Origin: Globodera rostochiensis
Taxonomy: Eukaryota; Nematoda; Chromadorea; Rhabditida; Heteroderidae
Direction of reading: 5' to 3'
Assembly (NCBI GenBank): GCA_018350325.1
Contig: JAEVLN010000026.1
Coordinates: 558,001-622,000, forward strand
Length of the DNA: 64,000 bases
Shown here: positions 10,401-21,779 of the stretch, in pieces
Layout of the letters: each line of letters starts with the position of its first letter
Position numbering within the stretch: position 1 is the stretch's first letter
Notes under the pieces: generated by a model
Told to the model about the DNA's origin: nothing
Seen by the model: only the letters and a program-made list of their open reading frames with translations
The model's database searches: none
Translations under genes and position numbers: made by a program

Positions 10401-12387
10401 GTCCTTTTGGCTTACACATTTTTTTCGTTCGAATTCGTCACCGACATTTTCTTGTTGGCCGTCGCTTGTCTGAACTTGGCCGTGATCGGGCCCACCAAAT
10501 TGTTACACCCAAATCTGAAATGCATTCTGATCACTCAAAGTGTGATCGTCGTGTTATATGTGTTGATTCGATCAGCGATACTTTTGCCCAAATTTATTTC
10601 CAACGATGACCTGTTTGCACCAGCCACCATGATTTTACAGGTACTTCAATTCGAAGATTTTAAAAATATAAAATTTTTCACGCAGTCCTTGATGAATTTC
10701 AACGCAATTTTTCGCCGAATGCTTGGCCATGTGCTGATCATTGAACAATTTGTTGCCACCTTGTACACAAATTTATATGAAAATTGGAGAAAAAATTATT
10801 TTAATTTGGTTTGGTTAAGCATTACGGTAAGTTTTGCTAAAAGATTAATAATTTAACAAAAAAATCGTTTTTTATATTAAAAAATTTAAAGTTTATCATC
10901 GCTTTTGTTAACATGGCAACCAAAGAACAATCGTGGACAGTCACTTCGTTCAATTTGATTACCAGCATTTTGTCAACCATATTGAGCTTTACGGAATTTT
11001 TAGTGAAAAATTTTAATATTAAAAATTAAATATTCTTTTTTTGACAGATGATAATCATAATTTGGCGTTACAATCAACGAAAATATAATAGTCAAATTGA
11101 AGAAGCATCTCCAAACAATTATCACATTGGACAGCGATATGTAGTAAACAATTTTTGTTTTTTGTTGTATTTTTATTTTAATAATAAAAAAAAAGGTGTC
11201 GCATAATGTGAAGACGGCCAAGCAACTTTCCCCAGCATTTTTATGCTTTTTCCTCTCAAATTTGTTGATGAACATTTTGTACATGGCACTAACATTGGAT
11301 TTGGCCACTGGACCATATGAAATGACTTTTGCTTACGGATTAACAAATTGGACAACCGCAATTCTCAGTGCTGCAATTGAACTCACTGTTATAACGTAAC
11401 ATTAATTTACGAATTGTTTGATTTATAACACAGCAAAATTGATGTGTGGTGTTTGAAGTCCTTTCTGCATTAGAGGACGGACTTGAGGACCGATCGAGAT
11501 TTAGATCAAAAATCTCGATAAATCTCGTATAAAATTAAACGATCGCGATTCGTTCGAGATCACTGAAAATCGTAAACAATCTCGTCGAGATTTCCCGAGT
11601 TTGATCGAGAATCTTGATCGGTCCGATCTCTAGTCTGCATCATATTCCCCTAGCCCTGGAATACCTATGCCAAATGCCGAACAAAGCCTGTAGTTGGAGA
11701 TAATACATAATTCAAAAAAATCGTTTCGATAATTGCTGAAATTTATTGTTGTTCTCTATCCTATTTCCGTTTTTTGCAAGACTTTGGTACTCGAGCCCCT
11801 CTCCCGTGCACAGCACTAACTAGGGTTGTACGGGACCGGGACCAGCACTGAAATGGTCAATTTTTTCCATTTTGGTACTGTATTTTAGTCCCGGTTTTTC
11901 AAAATTCCCGGTTTTTTATCAAGCATTTTTTTTTCTTGTTTATGTACAGTAGTCCCGGTTTTTTTGACCGGGACCAAATTTAGTTCCGGTCCCGGTTTTT
12001 CCAAAAGTCCCGGTCCCGTACAACCCTAGCTCTAACGATTGAGCTACGAGACAACCCAGGTACGGCCTTTCAGTCCCTCACATTAGGGAAAGAGAATTTG
12101 TCTCCACAAACACGAGGTAGAATAGGTATACTACCGTATCATAGATGAGAAAAAAAACAATATTAAATTTTATTATAAATTCTAAACATTTCAAATAATT
12201 TAGGCACCATCCATTGCTGAAAAAACGCGCTATCGATGTTCTGAAAAGGATTTTTCGAATTTTTTATTTCAAACATAATCAAATTGATAATGCGACACAA
12301 TCCGCAGAATTAGCTAACAATTGCAGAGATGGTGCATACCAAGTGACGGAACACTTCAAAATGTTGAATCAATTATGGAACAAATAG
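10377..12387 (+). CDS. Sre-type (class e) chemoreceptor A
   Basis: Six exons: 10377-10640, 10686-10826, 10892-11002, 11048-11143, 11196-11395 and 12204-12387, giving 996 nt (331 aa). It is a seven-helix receptor. TM1 starts VVLLAYTFFSFEFV. The post-TM3 motif is IEQFVATLYTNLYENW, the class e E-(R/Q)-x2-A/T-xxYE pattern. The intracellular RYNQRKY-like and RYVVSHNVKTAK segments, then HHPLLKK after TM7, also fit the sre family. Exon structure is the same in receptors B and C. Such receptors act in the membrane of sensory neurons. The last intron (11396-12203) is long and holds a 208-bp hAT-like MITE and a clustered GATCGAGAT repeat. Confidence 0.85.
11460..11640. repeat. GATCGAGAT-rich inverted repeat
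   Basis: The block opens with AGGACGGACTTGAGGACCGATCGAG and ends with CTTGATCGGTCCGATCTCTA, an imperfect inverted pair enclosing multiple ATCTCGA words. A relative lies at 62366-62545, and 53360-53505 has a similar design. It is probably a MITE. Confidence 0.55.
11821..12028. mobile_element. hAT-like MITE (TAGGGTTGTACGGG family)
   Basis: Ends TAGGGTTGTACGGGACCGGG and its reverse complement bound a 208-bp element rich in TCCCGGT. The 8-base flanks are GCACTAAC and GCTCTAAC, one mismatch, fitting an hAT-type target duplication. It lies inside the last intron of receptor A. The same family is at 29022-29843 and, degraded, at 54270-54450. Confidence 0.75.
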
Positions 12388-12625
12388 TAGAAAATTATTT
12401 GGAATTTAAATTTCTAAAAACTTTTGCTTTTTAATAATTTCTAACTTCAAAATGTTGAATCAATTATGGAACAAATAGTAGAAAATTATTTGGAATTTAA
12501 ATTTCTAAAAACTTTTGCTTTTTAATAATTTCTAACTTCAAAATGTTGAATCAATTATGGAACAAATAGTAGAAAATTATTTGGAATTTAAATTTCTAAA
12601 AACTTTTGCTTTTTAATAATTAATT
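12355..12625 (+). repeat. Triplicated stop/3' region of receptor A
   Basis: A unit of about 91 bases spanning the last codons (ACTTCAAAATGTTGAATCAA), the stop and the first part of the 3' UTR is repeated three times. Only the first copy is joined to the reading frame. Confidence 0.9.
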
Positions 12626-12629
12626 CTTT

Positions 12630-13520
12630 GAATCTGCGCATCAAAATTTTCAAAACCTTGAGACTAAACGGCAGAGAGAAGGACAGCGTCCGGTCGGCAC
12701 AAGTCAAATTAGCAAGAAAAAGTGCCCAAAATCGTTCGAAATTTGGGAACTTTGGGGTCTCCGGACAGTTCCAATTTATCAATTCCAAAATGCCACTGGG
12801 AATGCCTGGACTAGTTCAACTGCCCATTCTTCACATCTCTGTTTCTCTTTCACCTCTCCGGACCGGAATAGATCCCTCCGTATTCTGTGTTCCGTTTTTG
12901 GCATTCCGTATTCCGTGTAAAATGCCGAGTATAATGCATTTTTGACTAGTGTCATGTCAATCACGCCAGGTGAGTTAAAAAATAAAATGGTGCCAAAACT
13001 GATCGGGCTCAGTTCGGCGCAACCCAGTTCGGCGCTGACACGCTTGAAACGGTAATATGGCCATAAAATATGGATAAAAAATTGCAAAATATGGACGAAA
13101 TATGGATAAAAATAGCAAAAAGGAGGCAAGATTTTCCTAATTGAAGTAAAAATAAAAATAAAAATTTTTATATGTAAATTAAAGGCATTTCAGAAAAAGT
13201 TTTGAAAATAAGCAGAATTTTAAAAATTTTCTTTTTTTGGTGGCAGAATTTTTAGTCGTGAAAAAGTCAATTTTTAAGGGTGCATTTTTTTAAAAGTTTT
13301 AAAAGTCGATCCTTAGGGATGTATTTTTCGTTTTTATTGCATTTTTGTTAAGGAATATTTGAAAAATGGCAAAATATGGAAAAATATGGATTATAAAATG
13401 GGCTCTAGAAGCTCCAAACAAAGCTAAAAACATCATTTATGGCATTTATACGCTGTTCGAAATGCGCAAAAAAAAATATATGGATTTCCATATAAATCGC
13501 GGCCATATTAATTATTAACG
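12630..13520. other. Intergenic with a TIR repeat
   Basis: About 13050-13510 is bounded by TAATATGGCC and GGCCATATTA and filled with ATATGGATAAAA words. It is related to repeats at 25631-26903, 49617-49748 and 58190-58585. About 12785-12945 has inverted similarity to 25020-25145 (ATTCCGTAT words). No gene recognised. Confidence 0.55.
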
Positions 13521-13673
13521 GAGTGAGGGTCGTTTGAGCCCCGCCATTTTAGCCCGGGCGGCTTTGTGTAGCTATTCTGTAAATTGGCCAAACGTAAATT
13601 TTTATTTGTTATTATCAATAAATATGTAGGCGGATGATTAAACATCAAAAAAAGAACGGTGGTTTAATAATGA

Positions 13674-16373
13674 TCACATAGTGTCGCCCAAATAATGCTT
13701 CAACGCACTCTCTGTGCCGAACTGCCACAGATGGCCAATTGTTTTGGCAAAAACTTCCCGAAACGCCGTCGATTGGCCAACACTTCCGTAAATGTGCTCC
13801 ATGGACAGCCAGACGGATGGCTTGTTGCTGTCCTTGGCACGATGGGCTGTGGCACAAAGCTGTGGCCATGCTGGATCATTTGGCACAACTGCTGTGCCAC
13901 TTTCGTCAGTGCCGTAACAGTAGCGGCACCATAGGGCGCAAACCTAAGAATGCACAATTGAAGTTAATCAAAAATTCCAATTAAATCTGATCATTTATAC
14001 TGATCCAGAAATCTAAAAATTCGAAATTTAACTTCAGGGCATTTTTAAATTCGCTTTAATATTTTTTTACCAATGCCAATCCTTCGATGCTTTGGCCACG
14101 GTTAATGCGATGTTCAATTGTAGGGATTATAAATTTTGGCTGCCGATTTGTCCCGTCATAGCAAAGCCGTTGAATTGTGTCCTCAATTTTTTGGTTACCA
14201 AAGCGTTGCTGGATCAGTCTACAGTAGTCGTGCAAATTAATGCCCGGCACGGACGGTACTGTAGGCACAATTTCTTCAGTCTGCAAATAATAAAAATAAA
14301 ACATTTAAAGAATTTAAAGATTCAATGCTAATCAATATTTAAAATTATTGTTTTTAGATGCACCTGCAATTTGTGCAAAAATGCGTTGATCAGTTTGTGT
14401 TGCATTGCGTCATGGGCAAATTTGAGGCCGAGCAATGCCGCCGGGTAGGCAATGGCGGCATGGCCTCCGTTGAGCAGGCGCAACTTCATGATTTCATAGG
14501 GCGTCACGTCGGGCACAAATTGAACGCCGACCTGTCGAAGAAAAAAAATTTGTCTCAATTTTTAGCCCATTTAGCTTCACTTTTTCAAGTGCCGGCCGTC
14601 CAGCACAGAAATTGTCCTCCAACACCCACTGTTTGAAGCTTTCACAATACACGGGCCACCCGTCCTCAATGCCGTAGTGTTGCAGGCAAGCAACGCGCTC
14701 GCGCTCGCCCGTAACCGGAGTGATCCGGTCGACCATTCCGTTCGGAAATGCCACATTCTTTGCAATCCAATCGGCTAACTCCTAAATTTATATTTTTGTT
14801 ATTTTATATTAAATGAGATAAGAAAAAAAAGAATAAATACTGGCTGCGCGAGTGCCCGTGCGGTGCCAACACACGCGTTGCGCGCCGTGTCGCCGTTTTT
14901 CGTTATGTTGTCGCAAGAAAGCACGGTGAACGGCTGCGTGCCGTTCTCACGACGCCGCCGCAATGCAGTGACGATCAGGCCGAACACAGTGCGGGGATTG
15001 TCTGAAATAAAGCGATGAAATTGATTTGGTCAGATTACTGATCATAACACTTTGAATAACTATACTCCGATCAGATTATTTTGAACGCTGATCAGCTTCA
15101 TTTCCAGTCATCTTGAATATCAAATTTCCGTTCAGATCGTTTTGGGTAAAATCAAATCTCAGTCCAATCATATTGAAAATCATATCTCAAATCAGTTTAA
15201 TTCAAATTGCTAAGTTTGATCATTTGACCAAACCAGAGGCTGATATCGATAGACTACGATCAGATTATTTTGAACCTGAGCATCTTCATTCAAAATAAAT
15301 TCACGAGTTGATCATTTTGGATATCAAATTTCCGACATTTTGTACCGATCAGACCATTTTGGATACCAATTTCAGATCAGATCATTTCGAGACTGGTCTT
15401 GATCAAAAAACATTTAATTGGACCTGGATTTTTGGCGTCAGCCATAATGCCCGAATGTGACGGGTCAAATTCACAGCTCGCCGAATTGAGAAAGTAACCG
15501 CCCTCCGTGATTGTTAACGACACAATTCGGATGGCCGGAAGTGTAAGTTGGGCGACAATCACAGCGGAATTGCCCACCGGAAGATAATCGATCATAGAAC
15601 CGGTGATCTTGATTTAAAATGTTGCACAAATTAGCATAAAATTTTGAAATTTTATAAGCTTAAAAACACTTACAAATTCATCCCATTTATATATTCATTT
15701 CGTGCCTAGGACAATGCGTCAGTGGAATTTCGTGCCTAGGGACAATGTGTCATTCGGTTTTAATTTTGTGCTTTTTGAACGATTGTTTTGGAAAATTAAT
15801 TTTAATTTTTAACTTTTAAAAACAAAAAGTTCGTTTTCGGGTTTTGGGTTCAAAATCGGGTCGAAATAGAGGTCAGCTTTGGGTTCTATTGTCCATTGAC
15901 ATATTGTCCATTGACCTATTGTCCGAGAGTCATTCATTAATTTACTTGCACGGTATTGTTGCGTTCGTCTTGCGCCACAACCGTTGTCAGATAGTCTTGC
16001 CCACTTAAACAGCTTCGAATTTGTTCATCCGACGGCATAACGCCAGCACCAATGATGGCCCAGTCAAGGTCATGGCCCAGGTTGAACAGCTCGTTGAGGA
16101 ACACGGCCTAAAACATATTTTTTATTGAATAAAATTTTAATTAATTAAATTTTGGGATTAAGGCCGTTTATTGCATGCCTGATGGGCACGGTGAAAATTG
16201 CCGACTCCAAAGTGCACAATGCCAGCAGAAAGTGCTGCTCGAGAATATTTTGGCACGTCAATTGTCGGGTTGGACAATGCGATGGCGTTCAAATTTGGCA
16301 CGGACAGTTTCAACGTTTGTGGCAATGTGCCCAGCAAAATTTGTTGGACGATTTGGGTTGGAATGGTAGCCAT
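13674..16373 (-). CDS. Mannitol 2-dehydrogenase (polyol dehydrogenase family)
   Basis: Eight exons: 16373-16179, 16107-15946, 15607-15424, 15001-14841, 14781-14581, 14531-14364, 14280-14071 and 13943-13674. They total 1551 nt (516 aa) with every junction in frame. The N-terminal NAD-binding region has GIVHFGVGNFHRAHQ, the family's GxGxFHRAHQ signature. Then come SLTITEGGY, TALRRRREN, VLSCDN, PNGMVDRITPVT and WVLEDNFCAGRP. KLRLLNGGHAAIAY carries the K-x4-N-x2-H catalytic set of the long-chain mannitol dehydrogenases. The C-terminal domain has ALWCRYCYGTDE. The expected reaction is NAD-linked interconversion of mannitol and fructose in the cytosol. Intron 1 starts GC (CAG|GCATGC). Family members are usually about 490-510 aa. 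No signal peptide is seen. The family is mainly bacterial and fungal, so ancient horizontal transfer is possible; the eight introns show it is a settled nuclear gene. Confidence 0.92.
15020..15420. repeat. Degenerate AGATCATTTTGGATATCAA tandem repeat in intron
   Basis: Most of the third intron of the mannitol dehydrogenase gene is made of loosely repeated units of about 35 bases containing CAGATCATTTTG and ATATCAAATTTC. It looks like a decayed minisatellite. Confidence 0.6.
15690..15945. repeat. Short GGACAAT/ATTGTCC repeats in intron 2
   Basis: Repeated TTTCGTGCCTAGGACAATG and ATTGTCCATTGACATATTGTCC units lie within the second intron of the mannitol dehydrogenase gene. The words resemble other minisatellites in the window. 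Confidence 0.55.
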
Positions 16374-16399
16374 ATTTGGGACACAAAGTGAGTAGCAAA

Positions 16400-17420
16400 T
16401 ATTAAATAAAGAATTAATCTAAAAATCAAAAATAACACAATCACGAATTCAAATCCATAGGAGGAGAGACCCTATTAGTCAAAATAAAATCCGGCTGGTG
16501 CCTATCGGCACCGCCGATTTTTCTCAATTTTATTAATAAAAAGGTTAAAAATTCAAAAAAAACCATTTGCTTCCCGACGGCACCCCTGTCGGTGCCGTCG
16601 GACCCATTTAACACCAAGGCTAAGGCTAGATACGGCCCGGCTCTCAGATAGAACACAAAAATTTGACCCCTAAGATTGATTTTTGGAGAAATTTTTCTTC
16701 TGGAAAAATTTAAGAAAAATGCAATAAACCCCAAAAATGCATCCCTAAAAATAGCGTTTAATCTTAGTTGGGCCATCAAACATGAAAACAACAAATAAAG
16801 TTTTGCATTAAACTCGTACATTTTACGCACCTAAAAATTATTCCTGATTTTTATGCTGCTAAACCTAATTTTTGGGGTTCACAGGTGGCAACCCTTTTTT
16901 TGTCAAAATTTGATTTTGAAATTAAAAAAAAAGAGGTAGAATTGCATCATACATAGGTCCAGACTCAAAATCATACAAAACTTTTTGAGATTTTTAAAAG
17001 TGCTAAATGATGTAGTCCAAATAATGAACATTAATGCTCACGTCAGCCCGTATAAAGCCAAAAAAAACTTTTTTAAAAATGTAAACAATTAATTTTTGTA
17101 TTGTAAAGAAAGTCCAACATACAAAAATATGGCATGGGTGCTTCTTTTTTGCTTGAGTAACCAACCCATTAATCACATGCACCTCAGCGAATTAATAAAT
17201 AGGTAATCACAATTTTATTGTCAGAATGTGTTATTTATCAGTAGTGCTGGACGCAGGGCATAGTCCACGAGAACATTTTGCAATAATGGGACAATAAAAT
17301 TGTAAAAAAAAAAATTGGTCTTTGCACTTCAATGTTTATAAATTCATTTTGCACGTCGAACCGAAGGTGCTCCTAATTACTTGTATTTATTACGGATTAT
17401 TTGTTTTAGTCTTTTTTTAT
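16400..17420. other. Intergenic with GC-rich hairpin repeat
   Basis: About 16490-16790 contains CGGCACCGCCG and CGGTGCCGTCGG hairpin arms plus CCCCTAAAA-type words seen next to these hairpins elsewhere. The rest is AT-rich. No gene recognised. Confidence 0.5.
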
Positions 17421-17428
17421 TACTGATA

Positions 17429-18988
17429 CACAGCGCGTCATTTTTGCATTTTATTACCGTTTAAGGTAGACAGTGTAAGATAGTGCACTATCTCGCTTTT
17501 CCCTCTTTTTCTCTAACCGTTCTCTCCTTTTGGCGTTCTCTCTCGCCTTTTTAGCAAATATTTTGACCATCCCGCACTTCGGATCTAAGAACTTTTCTCG
17601 ACATCTACCGATCCTCTCCAAACTTTCACCATCCCTAGATAACTATATATTTCACGGAATTATAGGGTTTATAAAAAGAATTCTAGGGTTTATAATATGG
17701 GTATATTATTTTTTGTAGATCAATGGCAAAAAGTAAATTATTAGCCAAGCTTGATGGTAAGAAAGGTGGGCAGGAGAAAAAAAGGAAGTGGGATGCGAGG
17801 CGGGCGAAAGCTCAAGCCGCAGTTCAGGCGAGACTGGCGAGAAGCGGTGAGTTTTCAATGAATTTTTAAGGTAAATTTAACAAATTTAAATTTTTCCAAA
17901 TTTCAGCAATTTCTCCACCAGCTGACCAGCCGTCAACGTCAGCAGAAGCCGTTCGACGCTCCCATCGAGGCTGAATCAGTGCTGCTCGTGCCCTTTTCCA
18001 CTACAAACGACGTCCAAACGGAAACCGACCAAGGTAAAAAATGGAAAAATTAGGAAAATAGCCCATAATTTCAGAATTTTCCGTAGAGCGACTGTGTGCC
18101 GAGCTCAATGCCGCCAGACGAAAAATCGCCCTTCTTGAGCGCAATTTGAGGATGAAAGAAGAGGAATTGGCATTGACCAGAAGCAGGCCAGGATCACGAA
18201 CAGGTCGGGAGCCCAGACGAGCTTTGTCTTTGGACCAGTTGACGCCAAGCACCAGAACGCGAAGAGCAAAGGAAATTGCAGTAAAAATTCGACAATTCTT
18301 CAGCCCAAGTAGCCCAGAAAATAAAACAAATTTTCAACAAATTCACACCACAGAGTCACCGGTCTCAGAGGTCCAAAAACTGATTCGACTTGCGCGGCAT
18401 CAAGTTTGGCACTGATCATTGTCCGGTCGGGAGCAATCAAGCACGCCAAAATCCAAGAATACACAGGTGTTTATGTAGTTACTGTTTTGCTTGAGTTTTT
18501 CCAATTTTAAGGCGACCATATGAGGCGTCTTCTTCGCGCGTCTGAGGAAATTCGGTCGATTGGCACGTTGTTCGCTTCAGAAATTGCGGACTTGCTCAAT
18601 GACGTGCGGGAACTACATACGTATGCCAGAGCAGTTCTCATGTCGCCCCAGCAAATCCACAATTTTGAAGCGAAATGTTTTGCTGTTCACAGCTATTTTC
18701 GGGTCAATAATGAAGAGCTGCTGCTTAAAATTGGTGAACACCAGATGCTGCTAAATGCCGTTTTTGACCGTCACCTAGGGTGGTGCTTGCAGATCGATGA
18801 TTTTGATTGTTTTTTTCATTTTTGTATTGTTAATAAACATTGTTTTGTTAGGCGTCTGGGGCATTTTTTTCGCTGTTTTTTGTGAGATATTTTTGAAATT
18901 ATTGTTCATTTTTATTATTTTGATTTTCGTGCCAATAAACTTGGCTAAATGGTTAAGCGGTAATAAAATGCAAAAATGACGCGCTGTG
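17429..18988. mobile_element. TIR element with gene-like cargo
   Basis: The ends are perfect or near-perfect inverted repeats of at least 32 bases, starting CACAGCGCGTCATTTTTGCA at 17429 and reverse-complemented to 18988. The flanks are CTGATA on both sides, a 6-base apparent target duplication. The 1560-bp interior carries spliced, coding-looking sequence rather than a recognisable transposase. A CACAG terminus is compatible with several DNA transposon superfamilies; I cannot assign one. Confidence 0.8.
17723..18886 (+). pseudogene. Degenerate coiled-coil cargo gene of the TIR element
   Basis: Exon 1 (17723-17846) reads MAKSKLLAKLDGKKGGQEKK then a strongly basic stretch. Exon 2 (17907-18033) changes frame internally: a Pro-rich start ends at TGA, while another frame gives VLLVPFSTTNDVQTETDQ. 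That second frame joins cleanly to exon 3 (18075 on), a charged coiled coil (CAELNAARRKIALLERNLRM) and an Arg/Ser-rich region. Near 18400 the best frame changes again and can run to a donor at about 18466, then into a last exon from about 18512 (DHMRRLLRASEEIRSIGTLF). Splice signals are good but two frame breaks remain. I do not recognise the protein; it could be a DNA-binding accessory ORF or a captured host gene. Confidence 0.5.
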
Positions 18989-19021
18989 CTGATAGCGAGC
19001 GTGAGGATCGATGGGGGCGGG

Positions 19022-19255
19022 CGTGCCCAGACATTTGCGGCCGGACATTTGCGGCCTCAGCCCAAATAGGACATTTGCGGCCTCAGCCCAAATAGGACAT
19101 TTGCGGCCTCAGCCCAAATAAGACATTTGCGGCCTCAGCCCAAATAGGACATTTGCGGCCTCAGCTAGGACATTTGCGGCCTCAGCCCAAATATGACATT
19201 TGCGGCCGGACATTTGCGGCCTCAGCCCAAATAGGACATTTGCGGTCCGACATTT
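19022..19255. repeat. 26-bp minisatellite (GGACATTTGCGGCCTCAGCC)
   Basis: About eight units of GGACATTTGCGGCCTCAGCC plus CAAATA, some shortened. It begins 34 bases beyond the right end of the TIR element. Confidence 0.92.
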
Positions 19256-19259
19256 CGCC

Positions 19260-20570
19260 AAAATTCAAAAACATTAAATAAAACATATATTATGTACAAG
19301 CACGGCAGCGTGTTCCGCTACTTGTTCTTGCGTTATCCACTCAGTCCTCATTCCTAAAAATCATCATATAAAATTAACCAATCTACGGCGCCTGTCGGCA
19401 CCGTCGGGCTCTTCACCCCAAAAAATTAAATCTTTGTAGTGCATATTTGCCATAATAAAAGCCTTTTCTTAGGGGTGCACTTTAATTTGAAGAAACTTGG
19501 ATTTTTAGAAAAATTCCCCCAAAAAATTGCATTTTTTCAAAAATGCACCCCTAAAATGGATTTTTGTTCATCCCCGGCCGGGAATCCCCGTTCCTCGGTT
19601 TGCTCATCAAAAAAAACGGGGATCCCCGTTTTGTCGTCCCCGGTATCCCCGTTCCCCGGTTTGACCGGAGATCCCCCCCCCCCCGGCGGCAACCCTATTA
19701 TGCAGGTTTAAAATAGTTGAGTCATGCATATTCCCTATGATAGTTTGAAAATAATGGAGCTTTTCTCTGACAAAGCAAGTAGCGGAACACGCGTGCCGTG
19801 CTTGTAAATAATATCTTTAATTTAATGTTTGGTGCCGACAAAAATTAGTAATGAAAATCGATTTTAATCAAAATTATTCATTTCAATTCTATTCCTAATG
19901 TCTTAGCATGAACGATTAAGGTTTAAGATAATCTTTTAAACATCCAAATTGTCAAAACACAACAATAATATATCAATACAACTAAATCCATCTCCCATTT
20001 TGTCGAATTCCGAATCGAATTTGAAGAATTCAAAAATTGATTTAAGCATAAACGACATTTTAATTCTAAAGGGAGCTTAGGCTCAGGCCTAAACCTAAGC
20101 TAGCTTAGGCCTAGGCTTAAGCCTCTGATCAAAAGCTGTTTTTATGAACGGGTAATCTGCAATTGTGCCGGAGTTATACTTTTCTAACCCCACCAAAAAA
20201 TGGGTAACAAGGCGCCAAACTGGTCGCCCAAAACGGTACGGCGCCAAAACGGCGGCGCCAAACTGGTTGCGCCAAAACGAGCGGGTCCGATTTTGGCCGC
20301 AAAAGTCTGCGCCGCAAGTGGAGGAACCCCGACTCGCTGCTTTGTCCCGACTCGCTACTTTTTTAAATCTATATAACTCAGCTCATGGTTGTTACTCGAG
20401 CCTAAAAATGGTACCGTTCGGTTTGTCTCATCGAGTAGATGACAAATACGTGCAGTTTTAATTGTAACGATCTTTGTGAAGAAAGTTCATCAAAATTTTC
20501 ACAAAATTAAGTATTTTGTTTCAGAATTTTGAATTTTTTTCAAAAAAAAGTGGTTTACGTGAGGGTTGAG
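19260..20570. other. Intergenic repeat-rich DNA
   Basis: Contains a GC-rich hairpin (GGCGCCTGTCGGCACCGTCGG near 19387), GGGGATCCCCG-type repeats (19575-19690), a palindromic TTAGGC/GCCTAA cluster (20080-20125) and short GGCGCCAAAACGG repeats (20205-20290). No gene recognised. Confidence 0.5.
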
Positions 20571-20790
20571 AATGTCCGGCGGTGCCGACAGGCGCCGCCG
20601 GGAAAATTTTTCACAAAAATTAGCATCTTTGTTTATTAAAAAATTTTCTTTTTAATGGGGGAAGGGTATGGAGACAGAGAAAAAACGACAAATAATTGGG
20701 ATCGCACTCAAGCGGATTCGAACCCAAAACACAAAAACTTCAACTGGATTAGAAGCAAAAGACCACTTAAAAAAGGTGATCAAAATGATT
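20570..20790 (-). mobile_element. tRNA-derived SINE-like element
   Basis: On the minus strand a B-box-like GGGTTCGAATCC lies at 20725-20714, preceded by a tRNA-like head. Downstream is the hairpin CGGCGGTGCCGACAGGCGCC (20578 region). The same order of parts recurs at 29110-29440, 40930-41230 and 42536-42800. Confidence 0.55.
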
Positions 20791-21160
20791 AAATTTAATT
20801 TAGCGCAAAATATATATTACGATGGCAAGAAATTAGAATTGATTTGAAAAATTACAAAATTAAACGAAGAAATCCTAAAATTAGTGAAAGTAATATTGCC
20901 AATATGCTGAATATTAGTGCAAAAACATTATACGCCTGGAAACAACAGTTTGATCCAATTTTGAAGAAAAATTCCGTTGATAGACATTCATTGCCGGAGA
21001 ATGGCAAATCTTTTGTGGACAACGAGTATTCAAATTTAAAAATGTTTAATATTTTACTTGAATTAAAAGATAAAATTTAAAGATTTAAAAATAAATTTAT
21101 TTACAAACTGTAGTCCTTCTGAACATGCGATGCTCTCGAAGCAATTTGTAACTTCCGTTG
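20791..21160 (+). pseudogene. Multi-HTH family copy 5, partial
   Basis: Only the HTH3 exon and a decayed last exon remain. After an acceptor near 20792 the frame is broken around 20840 by a small indel and stop. It then reads NPKISESNIANMLNISAKTL then YAWKQQF, up to the family donor near 21027. A degenerate TCCTTCTGAACATGCGATGC follows at 21113. There is no signal-peptide exon upstream; a SINE-like element occupies that place. Confidence 0.7.
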
Positions 21161-21519
21161 ATGAACATCCATTTTCAGAAAAGGCCGGGCGAGTAATTTA
21201 TTTTAATTAATTAAAATTAGACTTAAAATTACAATTGTAAAACCATAGAAGATGTTAACAGTTTTTTGATACCTCTGGTACGGTTTCGTGGAATTCACTT
21301 TTGTTAGAATGGTTAATGACTGATTTTTGTTCGAGAATGTCGTTGCATTTATCTTAAGACAGCCGGAATTAGAATTTTTATATTATTATTTAACCAGAGC
21401 CTTAAGGGCTCGCGTTAAATGGCAAAGCCGTTTTCAATACTGGGCCAGAATTTTTTTCGTGGTTTCAGTGATCCTTCGAGGTTTAGGTGAGAAACCATCA
21501 AAATGTTAGGCGCTCCATC

Positions 21520-21770
21520 ATGATCCGCGCCCCCTTCCCCCACTCTGGCGCTCCGTGTCCTTCCCCCCCCCCGTCTAAAAAGCAAACAAAAAATATTTTT
21601 AAAAATTCGGGAATATTTTTTAAAATTGTTTCCTCCACCAAAGAAGATCATAAAAATGCTGAAAAAATGATTTACACAGTCGGGATCCGAACCCACAGCC
21701 GCCCTTTCCCAATCCACAGCACGCACCATTTCAGTACCTGCACATTTAGTGCGTAGCACCAAAAAAAACT
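21520..21770 (-). mobile_element. Possible tRNA-like SINE
   Basis: On the minus strand TGGTGCGTGCTGTGGATTGG (A-box-like) is followed by GTGGGTTCGGATCCCGACTG (B-box-like). Spacing is tRNA-like, but the acceptor stem does not close, so it is more likely a SINE head than a working tRNA. Confidence 0.4.
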
Positions 21771-21779
21771 CCACGCGAA

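Noticed and set aside
20080..20125. TTAGGC/GCCTAA words resembling the nematode telomere repeat
   Set aside because: The words are arranged as alternating palindromes and not as a head-to-tail array, so this is not an interstitial telomere tract.
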